64,000 nucleotides of DNA from AM-0621 sp964386705 (GCA_964386705.1 CAYLTY010000017.1:1-64000); one strand, 5' to 3'; positions 44,787 to 52,850 are shown, counted from the first letter of the stretch. Made by a program: numbers and translations. The notes: a model not told the origin generated them from the letters alone.

Positions 44787-46676
44787 ATGGCCATCGAGTT
44801 AATGACAAACCAACCTGCATCTCCCGTTGTCGACTCTCCCGTGCATCCCAAAGTGCGTCATCACGAGCCCACGGTTCTGGAGATCGTTGAGAAGGCTCGT
44901 TCCGCCCCGTTGAAGACTCGCGGCGCCTGGGCCATGTCTTTCGCTTCGGCGCTCCTGCTCTGGGCTTGCTTCACGCCGTTGGACTGGGGTTGGCTGGGCT
45001 GGCTGGCGATTACGCCGCTGTGCCTGCTGATTCGGGCCGAGCGTCCCACGCGAGCCATGTACCGCATTCTGTACGCGGCGGGTCTGGTCTGGTCGCTCGC
45101 GACATTCCAGTGGATGCGCTACGGCGACATCGCGATGTACCCGGCGTGGTTCGCGCTTTCGATCTATATCGGATTCTACTTCCCGGTGTTCGTCGGGCTG
45201 TCGCGCGCGGCGGTGCATCGCATGGGCGTGCCCCTGCTGGTTGCCGTGCCGGTCGTGTGGACGGGCCTGGAGCATGCTCGCTCGCGACTGTTGACGGGTT
45301 TTTCGTGGTACATGCTCGGTCACAGCCAGTACTCGTGGCCTGAGATCATCCAGATCAGTGATCTGGTCGGCGCGTATGGCGTCGCGTTCCTGCTGGCGAT
45401 GAGTTCCGCTTGCCTCGCGGGACTGGTGCCCGAAGCATGGCTCGACAAGCTGGGCCTGCTGCCGGTTGCTCAAGTTCCGCCTGAATTCCAGCATCTGCCG
45501 AAGGAAGGCATCGCAGCACCATCACAAACGCCTAGCCGCATGCAGACTTGGGCTCCCGTGTTGATCACCGTCAGTTGCGTGGCCTTGGCGTTTGGCTACG
45601 GAGTTGTGCGGCGTCAGCAGGCGGACTTCAAAACTGGTCCGCGCGTGGCGCTCATTCAGGGCAATTTCAACACATCGCTGAAGCATGATCCGCAGGAAGC
45701 CCCCAACATCTATCGCATGCACGACGCGCTCACCGGCCTGGCCGTGCAGAAGCAGCCCGACATTGTGGTCTGGCCCGAAACGATGTTCCGTTATCCGCTG
45801 ATGATGAAGGATGAGGCCCTGACCGATGCCGAACTGATTTCGATCGCTCCGTCGATCCCGAATCTCAACTCCGCCAGGTGGATAGAGTCGTGGAAAGACA
45901 ACTCGGTGCGCGGCGTGCTGACGGAAATGAGTCAGCGAGCGAACGCGGCGGTGTTCGTGGGACTGCAGTCGTGGGTGGCTCAGCGCGAGAAACTGGTGTC
46001 CTACAATTCGGCGGTCTTCCTCACACCGCAAGGCGGACTCGAAGGCCGCTATGACAAACGCCACCGCGTGATCTTCGGCGAATACATCCCTTTGAAGGAA
46101 ACCTTCCCGTTCCTGTCCTTTCTCGCGCCCATGCCGGAAGACTTCGGTATCGCGGCGGGTGAATCCGCCAAGCTGTACCGCTACAAGGACTGGAACCTCG
46201 CCCCGATCATCTGCTTTGAAGACACCGTTCCGCACCTGGTCCGCGATGTGAAGTGCAACGCTCAGCCTGGTGTGGACGTCTTCGTCAACCTGACCAACGA
46301 CGGCTGGTTCCAGAACTCCAGTGAGATCGAGCAGCATCTCATCACGTCGATGTTCCGCGCGGTGGAATGCCGCACGCCGCTGGTGCGGGCGGTCAACACG
46401 GGCATTTCGGCAGTCATTGATGGCGACGGCGTAATCGTCGAACCGGTCGCCTTCATTGACGGCGATGCGCAGTCCCCGAAAGAGGCTCGCACGACGATGC
46501 GGGACGTGAAGACCGGCCGGCTGCACAAGTCGCTGAACGCGGCCATAGTCGCCGACGTGCCGCTCGACAACCGGACGAGCTTCTACGCCCGGACTGGCGA
46601 CTGGTTCTCGGGAAGCTGCTGCTTCGCGACTGTCGCCTTTGGCTGCTTGGGCCTCTTCCGCCGCCGCAAAGAATAG
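44787..46676 (+). CDS. lnt: Apolipoprotein N-acyltransferase
   Basis: ATG 44787 has AAGGACGGAG just upstream; a GTG eight codons earlier is less likely. The 629-residue protein has about 40 polar residues, then six or so membrane helices (SFASALLLWACFTPL, LAITPLCLLI, FALSIYIGFYFPVFVGL and more). The nitrilase-fold catalytic triad is visible: Glu in VVWPETMFRYP (about 329), Lys in YDKRHRVIFGEYIPL (about 422) and Cys in PIICFEDTVP (about 475). One more helix closes the protein. Lnt adds the third acyl chain to lipoproteins in the inner membrane. The protein is about 110 residues longer than E. coli Lnt, mostly at the N-terminus and in the periplasmic linker. Confidence 0.96.
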   Translation: MAIELMTNQPASPVVDSPVHPKVRHHEPTVLEIVEKARSAPLKTRGAWAMSFASALLLWACFTPLDWGWLGWLAITPLCLLIRAERPTRAMYRILYAAGLVWSLATFQWMRYGDIAMYPAWFALSIYIGFYFPVFVGLSRAAVHRMGVPLLVAVPVVWTGLEHARSRLLTGFSWYMLGHSQYSWPEIIQISDLVGAYGVAFLLAMSSACLAGLVPEAWLDKLGLLPVAQVPPEFQHLPKEGIAAPSQTPSRMQTWAPVLITVSCVALAFGYGVVRRQQADFKTGPRVALIQGNFNTSLKHDPQEAPNIYRMHDALTGLAVQKQPDIVVWPETMFRYPLMMKDEALTDAELISIAPSIPNLNSARWIESWKDNSVRGVLTEMSQRANAAVFVGLQSWVAQREKLVSYNSAVFLTPQGGLEGRYDKRHRVIFGEYIPLKETFPFLSFLAPMPEDFGIAAGESAKLYRYKDWNLAPIICFEDTVPHLVRDVKCNAQPGVDVFVNLTNDGWFQNSSEIEQHLITSMFRAVECRTPLVRAVNTGISAVIDGDGVIVEPVAFIDGDAQSPKEARTTMRDVKTGRLHKSLNAAIVADVPLDNRTSFYARTGDWFSGSCCFATVAFGCLGLFRRRKE

Positions 46677-46686
46677 AAATGAATTT

Positions 46687-46728
46687 GTCAGAATGTGACC
46701 AATTCTGACGGGCGGTGCTGCGCCGCCC
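46687..46728 (+). terminator. Two adjacent hairpins after lnt
   Basis: GTCAGAAT pairs with ATTCTGAC around 7 bases (46687-46709), and directly after it GGGCGG pairs with CCGCCC (46710-46728). They begin 10 bases after the lnt stop. There is no T-run, but the back-to-back stems make termination likely. Confidence 0.55.
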
Positions 46729-46753
46729 GGCCGTCGGAAAACCGCCTGTAGAT

Positions 46754-46774
46754 TTCCACAGAAGTTTTGTGGAA
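46754..46774. promoter_or_regulatory. TTCCACA/TGTGGAA inverted repeat upstream of the EF-hand gene
   Basis: TTCCACA and TGTGGAA are separated by 7 bases, about 87 bases upstream of the GTG start of the EF-hand gene. It could be an operator or part of the lnt terminator region. Confidence 0.3.
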
Positions 46775-46860
46775 TGCGAGCTGCCGTTTGCGGTACTCCC
46801 TTCGTCGGGTGATCAGCTTATCTGCTGGTCTCGTCAACAGATCTGACGAAGGAGTTCATC

Positions 46861-48156
46861 GTGCGTCTGACTTTCACATGCCTGGCTGCTGCAGTCGTCG
46901 CTGCTCTGGCTGCGGCTCAATTGACGGTTGCTCAAGATCCACCGCGCGGTGAGCGAGCCCCCGAACGCGAACGTGGCGGCGATCAACGTCCGGCCGGTGA
47001 AGGTCGCGGCGAACGTCCTCGAGAAGGGGATCGTGACGGCCAGCGTCCTGCTCCTGAACGAGGTGCAGACCGAGGCCCGGGCGGCGACCGTGGTGTTCCG
47101 CGCGTTGAAGGTGGTGATCGCGGTGGCGACCGAGGCCCGGCTCCGGGTGGTGATCGTCGTCCAGATCAACGCGGACCCGGTGGCGACCGTCCCGGAGAAC
47201 GAGCCCCCGGTGGCGATCGAGGTCCAGGAGACAGAGGTCCGTTCGGTGGTCCCGGCCCAGGTGGCCCGGGCGATCGAGGTCCAGGCGGCTTCATGCGAAT
47301 GTTCCCGCTGATGGCGGCTCTGGATGCCGACGGCGATGGCGTGATCTCAACCCGTGAACTGGACAACGCAGCGGCCGCCCTGAAAACGCTCGACAAGAAC
47401 AACGACGGCAAGCTGACCGAAGAGGAACTGCGGCCGAACTTTGGTGGTCCCGGAGGCTTCGGTGGGCCCGGCGGAATGAACGGACGCGGCCCGTTCTTCG
47501 GTGGTCCGACCGTTGAATCCATGGTCGGCCGACTCATGGAGATGGACAAGAACGGTGACGGCAAGCTGTCGAAGGACGAACTTGGTGAGCGGATGCAGAA
47601 CATTCTGGAACGTGCTGACACGGACCGGGATGGCTTCGCGAGCAAGAGCGAAATCGAAGCGATGTCTCGTCGCGATATGCAGAACCGCGAGCGAGACTTC
47701 AACGGCCGCGGCCAGTTCGATGGTCGCCGTCCGGAAGGTGAGCCGCGCCGCCCCGAGGAGGGTCGACGGCCTGAGGGTGAACCTCGCCGCCCGGAAGGCG
47801 AACGAGGACCGCGCGAAGGCGATGGCATCGAAGCCGCGCGTCGGGGTTTTGATGAACTCGACAAGAATCAGAACGGCGTGCTGTCGATGGACGAACTGCC
47901 GGCTCGTCTGAAGGACAATGTCTCTCAGATCGACACCAACAAGAATGGTGTGATCGAGTTGCCGGAATTCGCGGCGGCTCTGCGAGGACTCGGTCGCGGT
48001 GGCGATCGGCCTCGGGAGGGCGACCGTCCGCAAGGTGATCGACCGCGCGAGGGTGCCCGTCCCGAAGGCGACCGTCCGCAGCCGGATCGGCCTCAGGGCG
48101 ACCGACCTCAACCCGATCGTCCGCGCGAAGGTAACCGCGGCGGCGATCCTCGCTAA
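46861..48156 (+). CDS. Secreted EF-hand protein with Arg/Pro/Asp/Gly-rich segments
   Basis: GTG 46861 is the start: AAGGAG lies 6 bases upstream and a signal peptide follows (LTFTCLAAAVVAALAAAQLTV, cleavage near AQD). The 431-residue protein has a disordered segment of GDRGPGGDRG-like repeats (about 25-140), then six EF-hand loops: DADGDGVISTRE (about 155), DKNNDGKLTEEE (178), DKNGDGKLSKDE (229), DTDRDGFASKSE (253), DKNQNGVLSMDE (334) and DTNKNGVIELPE (358). Two further low-complexity segments (about 280-325 and 380-431, RPEGEPRRPE, DRPQGDRPQP) interrupt and end it. The EF-hands should bind calcium outside the cytoplasm. It is the first of three consecutive secreted low-complexity proteins. 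Confidence 0.88.
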   Translation: MRLTFTCLAAAVVAALAAAQLTVAQDPPRGERAPERERGGDQRPAGEGRGERPREGDRDGQRPAPERGADRGPGGDRGVPRVEGGDRGGDRGPAPGGDRRPDQRGPGGDRPGERAPGGDRGPGDRGPFGGPGPGGPGDRGPGGFMRMFPLMAALDADGDGVISTRELDNAAAALKTLDKNNDGKLTEEELRPNFGGPGGFGGPGGMNGRGPFFGGPTVESMVGRLMEMDKNGDGKLSKDELGERMQNILERADTDRDGFASKSEIEAMSRRDMQNRERDFNGRGQFDGRRPEGEPRRPEEGRRPEGEPRRPEGERGPREGDGIEAARRGFDELDKNQNGVLSMDELPARLKDNVSQIDTNKNGVIELPEFAAALRGLGRGGDRPREGDRPQGDRPREGARPEGDRPQPDRPQGDRPQPDRPREGNRGGDPR

Positions 48157-48220
48157 CCGTGTCGGACGCGTCCCGCGCCCGACCTGATCTGCGGAATCTG
48201 CTCACAACACATTCGCTTCC

Positions 48221-48264
48221 TTCCCCCCGCGCTGCGGGGAGAGGGGCTGGGGGTGAGGGGTGAT
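48221..48264. repeat. Dispersed palindromic repeat, intergenic copy
   Basis: CCCCCCGCGCTGCGGGGAG followed by AGGGGCTGGGGGTGAGGGGT, that is the reverse orientation of the copy in uvrA. It lies 64 bases after the EF-hand gene. Confidence 0.8.
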
Positions 48265-48377
48265 TGCACCTCCTGCCTCCTGATTTCACTCAGCTCAGAG
48301 CGGCTATGCCGCCAGAGGCTCAGGAGAACGCCCATCCTGAAGGCCTATCAAACACAACCGGGGTGTCTCGGGAAATT

Positions 48378-48393
48378 GTTACCGAAAGGTAAC
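48378..48393. other. Hairpin with GAAA tetraloop
   Basis: GTTACC-GAAA-GGTAAC, a perfect 6-base stem closed by a GNRA tetraloop, 3 bases upstream of a shortened copy of the dispersed repeat. This could be a stable RNA hairpin in the 5' region of the following gene. Confidence 0.5.
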
Positions 48394-48396
48394 GCC

Positions 48397-48430
48397 GCCC
48401 CTCTCCCCGCACGCGGGGCGAGGGGGAGCA
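48397..48430. repeat. Dispersed palindromic repeat, shortened copy
   Basis: GCCCCTCTCCCCGCACGCGG followed by GGCGAGGGGG. The outer CTCACCCCCAG half of the full element is missing. Confidence 0.7.
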
Positions 48431-48541
48431 TTCCAACACGCAGAATTGTTGCGAACTCAGGCTGGATGAGTTCCTGATGCTGTCATCTCGTTGAATCGAA
48501 TCAACTCGAATCAGAATCCCTTCTTTCTTCAGGAGTGTCGT

Positions 48542-49873
48542 ATGCGTCTCACCCTTCGTGGTCTGACGGCACTGTTGGCAACAGCGGCGATTTCCACCGC
48601 TGCGATTGCTCAAGATGCCGCGACCAAAGCGCGCGAAACGGATCAGATTGAGATCGTTCCCAATGCAGTTCCGCGACGGGAAGCAAAACCGCTCTCTCGT
48701 GACGAAGCTCGCGACATTGCCAGCGAGCTGGTCGCTCAAGCCGACCGGCCCGAGCGCGCTCCTGAACGTAAAGAGCCACCACGCGGCGAGCCGGAACGTC
48801 GTCGCGACGAACCTGCCGCTCGTGAAGCCGGACCTGACCGTAAACCAATTGCTGATCGACCACGCGAAGCTGGTCCTGATCGACCACGTGAAGCTGGTCC
48901 CGATCGGCCACGTGAGGCTGGTCCTGATCGGCCACGCGAAGGTGGGCCGCGACCAGAGGCCGGACGCGACCGAGCCGAACCGCCACGCGGTGAGCCAGGC
49001 CGTCGACCCGAAGGTGATCGTCCTCGCGAAGCTGGACCAGACCGTCGTCCAGACGGCGACCGACCACGCGAAGGCGGTCCGCGACCAGAAGCGGGACGAG
49101 ATCGAGTTGGTCCGCCCCCGGGTGGTCCTGATCGCCGTCCAGATGGCGATCGTCCTCGTGAAGGCGGCCCACGACCAGAGGCTGGCCGTGATCGGGTAGG
49201 CCCACCTCCTGGTGGACCAGATCGTCGCCCTGATGGTGACCGTCCTCGCGAGGGCGATCCTCGCGGCCGTGAACCCGAACGAGCCCGCGATGCCGGTCCT
49301 CGACCAGGTGCAGACGCCGGACGTGATCGCATGGGACCGCCATCCGGTGGACCAGACCGTGGTCGCGATGCGGGACCTCGACCAGGTGGAGACCGCGGTC
49401 GTGAGGCACATGGTCCCGAGCACCGTAATCCCGAAGGTCGTCGCGAAGTAGGTCCGCCACCACATCGTCCGGAACACGGACGCGACGCTGGACCTCGACA
49501 TGATGGAGATCGCGGCCGCGCTGAATTCCGTCCGCCGATGCACCGTCCTGATCATCGCGACATGGGACGCAGTCATGGTCCCGCTTTTGGACGTCCACAG
49601 TTCGATCGTTTCAAAGGACCTCCACATCGTGACTTCGCACGGCACAGCGATCACAAAGGACCTCCGCATCGCAACTTCGTGCGTCACTCGGATCACTTCC
49701 GTCGCGACCATCGCGGGCCGGCACCTCGACATCATGACTTCCGTGCCACGTCCCATCGGCGTGACACGCACCACAGCTTCCGTCCGCCGGTTCATCGAGA
49801 TGACCATCGCCGCGACGACCATCGTCGACCAGATCCTCGCGATCACGGACCACGGCACGGCGATCGTCGCTAA
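48542..49873 (+). CDS. Secreted, disordered Arg/Pro/Asp/His-rich repeat protein
   Basis: ATG 48542 (MRLTLRGLTALLATAAISTA) is preceded by GGAG and opens a signal peptide cleaved near AIAQD. The 443-residue product is almost wholly low complexity. Residues about 95-300 are tandem variants of DRPREAGP and GPPPGGPDRRPDGDRPREGG; residues about 300-443 shift to His-rich repeats (HRPDHRDMGRSHG, HRDDHRRDDHRRPDPRDHG). No domain is recognised. The neighbours share similar repeats plus EF-hands, so the three genes may serve the same envelope or matrix. Charge is strongly mixed (Arg/Asp/His), suggesting polyelectrolyte or metal binding; this is inferred. Other frames are also open over this stretch because of the repeat, but lack a signal peptide and ribosome site. 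Confidence 0.75.
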   Translation: MRLTLRGLTALLATAAISTAAIAQDAATKARETDQIEIVPNAVPRREAKPLSRDEARDIASELVAQADRPERAPERKEPPRGEPERRRDEPAAREAGPDRKPIADRPREAGPDRPREAGPDRPREAGPDRPREGGPRPEAGRDRAEPPRGEPGRRPEGDRPREAGPDRRPDGDRPREGGPRPEAGRDRVGPPPGGPDRRPDGDRPREGGPRPEAGRDRVGPPPGGPDRRPDGDRPREGDPRGREPERARDAGPRPGADAGRDRMGPPSGGPDRGRDAGPRPGGDRGREAHGPEHRNPEGRREVGPPPHRPEHGRDAGPRHDGDRGRAEFRPPMHRPDHRDMGRSHGPAFGRPQFDRFKGPPHRDFARHSDHKGPPHRNFVRHSDHFRRDHRGPAPRHHDFRATSHRRDTHHSFRPPVHRDDHRRDDHRRPDPRDHGPRHGDRR

Positions 49874-49885
49874 GCCAGCTTGATC

Positions 49886-50005
49886 AAGTTGCGTGGGTAT
49901 CGCCTCGATCTGGCAACGCAACGAGGCTCAGGGCGAATTAAATCGGGATCGCCTTGAGTTCTCCGTTGAACGTGCCTGACCGACGGACGAATACCCACGC
50001 AACTT
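49886..50005 (+). ncRNA. Cloverleaf-like structured element with 15-base perfect arms
   Basis: AAGTTGCGTGGGTAT (49886-49900) is the exact reverse complement of ATACCCACGCAACTT (49991-50005). Between the arms three further hairpins fit without overlap: GCCTCG/CGAGGC (49902-49907 with 49922-49927), TCAGGGCGA/TCGCCTTGA (49928-49936 with 49949-49957, one G-U pair) and TCCGTTG/CGACGGA (49962-49968 with 49981-49987, one G-T wobble). Loops are 14, 12 and 12 bases. The closing arm runs into TTTTT. The whole is a four-way junction ending in a T-run, 12 bases after the stop codon of the repeat protein. It may be a structured RNA or 3' end, or a small palindromic mobile element; I recognise no known family. 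Confidence 0.6.
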
Positions 50006-50018
50006 TTTAATGATTAAT

Positions 50019-50068
50019 GCTCCCCTCGCCCCGCTGGCGGGGAGAGGGGCTGGGGGTGAGGGGCAATC
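50019..50068. repeat. Dispersed palindromic repeat, copy upstream of the CotH gene
   Basis: CTCCCCTCGCCCCGCTGGCG followed by GGGAGAGGGGCTGGGGGTGA and GGGG. It is the same orientation as the copy at 48221 and follows the cloverleaf-like element by 13 bases. Confidence 0.8.
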
Positions 50069-50254
50069 GCCTCTTTCGCCTTCGATCCCGACCAAGCTCA
50101 TCCGTCGCCCGTTTCCTGCGTGACGAGCGGTCGTTTTTTCCGGCCCAGATCACAACGCAGCCCGACAACAAGAGCCACGCTCCGCTCTGCCCCACAACAC
50201 ATTTCAGCAAATCTCAGCAGCTTCGATCTGCAGACTGCTTGCCAAGGACTGTTC

Positions 50255-52213
50255 ATGAGCAGCTTTACCAATCGAGTTGGCGTCGTCCTCACCGCACTGG
50301 TTGTTAGCTGTGTGGGTTGGCAGGCCGCTCAGGAGATTCAGGCGACCAACGCGAAGCTGCACGCTCAAGACACTCGACCTGCCGGACCACCAGGCGGCGC
50401 GCCGCAAGGCGGAGCACCCTTCGGTCCGCCGCGTATGGCCGACTTCGATCCTGTCTTTCGAGCACTCGACACCAACAAAGATGGCGAGATCTCCAGTGAA
50501 GAGATCGCCGCCGCCGCGAAGTCCCTGCAGGGATTGGACAAGAACAAAGACGGTCAACTGACAGCGGACGAGTTCACTCCCAGCTTCGGTGGTATGGGTG
50601 GTCCCGGCTTCGGACCTCCGATGCAGCAGGAGATGAAGCTGCTCGCCAAGTTTGATGACGACAAAGACGGCATCCTGAACAAGGCCGAGCGTGCCAAAGC
50701 TCGCGAAGATATCAAGAACCGTCCGGCTGGCGGCTTCGGTCCGGGTGGTCGTCCCGGCGGTGGTGGTTTCCCCGGCGGCCCCGGTGGTGGACCAGGTTTC
50801 GGCGGACCCGGCGGTCGCGGGGAAGAAACCAAGCCCGGTCCCAAGGTGACTCCTGCCGACGTCAAGAACTTCCCGGAGGCGGACCTCTATGAACCTACCG
50901 TGCTGCGGACCCTCTTCATCGAGTTTGAAAACTCCGATTGGGAATCTGAACTGGAAGCGTTTCACAACTCGGACGTGGAAGTGCCTGCGACGCTGACAGT
51001 CGATGGTAAAAAGTATCCGAATGTCGGCCTTCACTTCCGTGGCATGTCGTCGTACGGCATGGTCCGCGCCGGTCAGAAGCGATCGCTCAATCTGTCACTG
51101 GACGTGGTTGATTCGAAGCAACGCCTGCTCGGCTACAAGACACTGAACCTGCTGAATGCTCATGAGGATTCTTCATTCCTGAGCACCGTGCTCTATTCGC
51201 ATATCGCCCGCAAATACATGCCGGCGCCGAAGGCGAACTTCGTGAAGGTCGTTATCAACGGTGAAAGCTGGGGCGTGTACGCCAACGTGCAGCAGTTCAA
51301 CAAAGAGTTTCTGGCAGAGAATTATAAGTCCACAAAAGGTACGCGTTGGAAAGTCAGAGGCAGCCCGGCGGGTGGTGGCGGTCTGGACTACATCAGCGAC
51401 AACATTGCCGACTACGAACGCCGCTATGAGATGAAGTCCGGCGACAGCGACAAGGCTTGGAAGGCGCTGATCAGCCTGTGCAAGACGCTGAAGGACACGC
51501 CGACGGAAGAACTCGAAGCAGCCCTCACGCCGATTCTGGATATCGACGGCCTGCTGTGGTTCCTGGCACTCGACGTGAGTCTCATCAACAACGATGGTTA
51601 CTGGGTGCGAGCCAGTGACTACAGCATCTTCCGCGACGAGAAGGGCGTGTTTCACATCCTGCCGCACGACATGAACGAAGCTCTGCACGGGATGATGGGT
51701 GGACCCGGAATGGGCGGGCCTGGTATGGGTGGTCCCGGCGGTGGACGAGGTGGCTTCGGACCGGGCGGTTTCGGCGGCGGCGGCTTTGGTCCTGGCGGAG
51801 GCGGGTTTGGTCCTCCGGAAGGTGGTGCTCGAACTGCTCCGGCCGAACTGGATCCGCTGGTCGGACTTGAAGACTCTCGCAAGCCACTGCGCAGCCGAAT
51901 CCTGTCAGTTCCAGCCTGGCGAGCTCTCTACCTGCAGCACGTCCGCCAGATCGCTGAAGAGTCTCTAGACTGGAAGACTCTAGGCCCGGTGGTCGCTCAG
52001 TACCGCTCGCTGATCGAACCAGAGATCGCCATCGACACGCGCAAGCTGTCGTCCTTGGCCGCGTTCCAACGAGCCACCGCCGACAACCCATCAGCCGAAG
52101 ACCGCCCTCAAGGCCGCCCAACCCTCGCCCTCCGCGAATTCGCCGACCAGCGCCGAGCCTACCTGCTGAAGGCCACCGCTCCGAAGGAGCCAGTGAGTGA
52201 CACCGCTAAGTGA
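50255..52213 (+). CDS. Secreted CotH-type kinase with EF-hands
   Basis: ATG 50255 has AAGGA 6 bases upstream and starts a signal peptide (VGVVLTALVVSCVGWQAAQ). The product is 652 residues. Three EF-hand loops are seen: DTNKDGEISSEE (about 72), DKNKDGQLTADE (95) and DDDKDGILNKAE (134). A Gly/Pro-rich linker (about 150-195) leads to the CotH domain (about 205-480 and beyond): NVGLHFRGMSSYGMV, KRSLNLSLD, LNLLNAHEDSSFLSTVLYSH, VVINGESWGVYANVQQFNKE, DYSIFRDEKGVFHILPHDMN. CotH proteins are atypical kinases that phosphorylate secreted proteins. Another glycine-rich insert (GGPGGGRGGFGPGGFGGGG, about 490-530) splits its end. The two upstream secreted repeat proteins are possible substrates; that is inferred from position only. 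Confidence 0.92.
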   Translation: MSSFTNRVGVVLTALVVSCVGWQAAQEIQATNAKLHAQDTRPAGPPGGAPQGGAPFGPPRMADFDPVFRALDTNKDGEISSEEIAAAAKSLQGLDKNKDGQLTADEFTPSFGGMGGPGFGPPMQQEMKLLAKFDDDKDGILNKAERAKAREDIKNRPAGGFGPGGRPGGGGFPGGPGGGPGFGGPGGRGEETKPGPKVTPADVKNFPEADLYEPTVLRTLFIEFENSDWESELEAFHNSDVEVPATLTVDGKKYPNVGLHFRGMSSYGMVRAGQKRSLNLSLDVVDSKQRLLGYKTLNLLNAHEDSSFLSTVLYSHIARKYMPAPKANFVKVVINGESWGVYANVQQFNKEFLAENYKSTKGTRWKVRGSPAGGGGLDYISDNIADYERRYEMKSGDSDKAWKALISLCKTLKDTPTEELEAALTPILDIDGLLWFLALDVSLINNDGYWVRASDYSIFRDEKGVFHILPHDMNEALHGMMGGPGMGGPGMGGPGGGRGGFGPGGFGGGGFGPGGGGFGPPEGGARTAPAELDPLVGLEDSRKPLRSRILSVPAWRALYLQHVRQIAEESLDWKTLGPVVAQYRSLIEPEIAIDTRKLSSLAAFQRATADNPSAEDRPQGRPTLALREFADQRRAYLLKATAPKEPVSDTAK

Positions 52214-52234
52214 GACCGCTCGTGCGTAATTGTC

Positions 52235-52334
52235 GTAGGGTGGCGTCGAGCGTAGCGAGACCCACCAATCGGCCGTGAACCGATGTTTGTTGCGATGATC
52301 GTTGGTGGGTCGCCCTCCGGTTGACCCACCCTAC
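52235..52334. repeat. 100-base inverted-repeat (MITE-like) element
   Basis: The ends GTAGGGTGG and CCACCCTAC and the inner GACCCACCAA/TTGGTGGGTC pair form about 35-base imperfect inverted arms. The arm contents (GAGCGTAGCGA; CGCCCTCCGG) are typical of short palindromic elements common in environmental bacteria. It begins 22 bases after the CotH stop. Confidence 0.6.
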
Positions 52335-52469
52335 AACGCTGCGAAGATCTGCCGTCCGCCGGTTGTCGCCCGCTTCCCTTGAGTAGCCCGCGCATCATCG
52401 CAGACTGCGATGCAACTTCCTTTGGCTGCACCCTCGACCGAGCAATCGAGGCACCAGCTCTGGCTGCAC

Positions 52470-52511
52470 GGATAACAGAGTTAAGCAGCGCGCCGGGATA
52501 ACAAGTTATCC
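52470..52511 (+). other. Degenerate attC-like site
   Basis: GGATAAC (52470-52476) and GTTATCC (52505-52511) are exact reverse complements, as in attC simple-site cores, and enclose GAGTTAAGCAGCGCGCCG. That 18-base core recurs with two changes at 52608-52625 in the next site. It is short for an attC and its orientation is unclear. Confidence 0.35.
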
Positions 52512-52589
52512 CAGCACCTGAATATATCATCCCTAATGGTTGACAAATTGCTTACGCAGAAACACTTTGCGTCGAGTGAATTTAGGGCA

Positions 52590-52643
52590 GTAACGCGACG
52601 CTTGGCCGAGTTAGCCAGCGCGCCGCCCAATTCACAGTTAGGC
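52590..52643 (+). other. attC-like site opening cassette 1 (right arm clear)
   Basis: The right end GCCCAATTC-ACA-GTTAGGC fits an attC L'/R' arm, and GTTAGGCGG (52637-52645) is the exact complement of CCGCCTAAC at the far end of the next cassette (53163-53171). That pairing defines cassette 1. The left arm is degenerate. Confidence 0.55.
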
Positions 52644-52850
52644 GGAAAGGCCCCGCCTTCAATTCTCCACACATCTCGAATGGTCCCCGTCAGCATGAAC
52701 ACGCAGATACGAGAGATTATCGCCGACATCACAGCTCGGTCGCTATCAGTCAATTGGCCGATGCCTGTTTCCATCTTCCGCTGAAGTTCACGGAGCGATG
52801 GCTCTGTCAAAAGAATCCGCCGCTCGCCACTCGGTATCTGAAGGTTCCAC

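Larger units (their letters stand above)
48157..48541. other. Intergenic stretch with two palindromic repeats and a GNRA hairpin
   Basis: No gene is supported. It holds two copies of the dispersed C/G-rich repeat and the hairpin GTTACC-GAAA-GGTAAC at 48378-48393. The ribosome site GGAG of the next gene is at about 48532. Confidence 0.6.
49874..50254. other. Intergenic stretch upstream of the CotH gene
   Basis: No gene is supported. It holds the cloverleaf-like element, one full copy of the dispersed palindromic repeat and the CotH ribosome site (AAGGA at 50244-50248). Confidence 0.6.

Noticed and set aside
47166..48289. Antisense frames over the EF-hand gene (up to 254 residues)
   Set aside because: The plus strand encodes six EF-hand loops after a signal peptide; the antisense frames have no independent support.
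48320..49921. Antisense frame of 533 residues over the Arg/Pro-rich gene
   Set aside because: The plus-strand frame has a signal peptide and ribosome site. The antisense frame exists because the 24-base DNA repeat lacks stops in most phases; its protein is a Thr/Ile/Trp-rich repeat artefact.
49886..50005. tRNA gene in the cloverleaf-like element
   Set aside because: The closing stem is 15 base pairs, not 7, loops are 12-14 bases, and no CCA or T-arm consensus is present.
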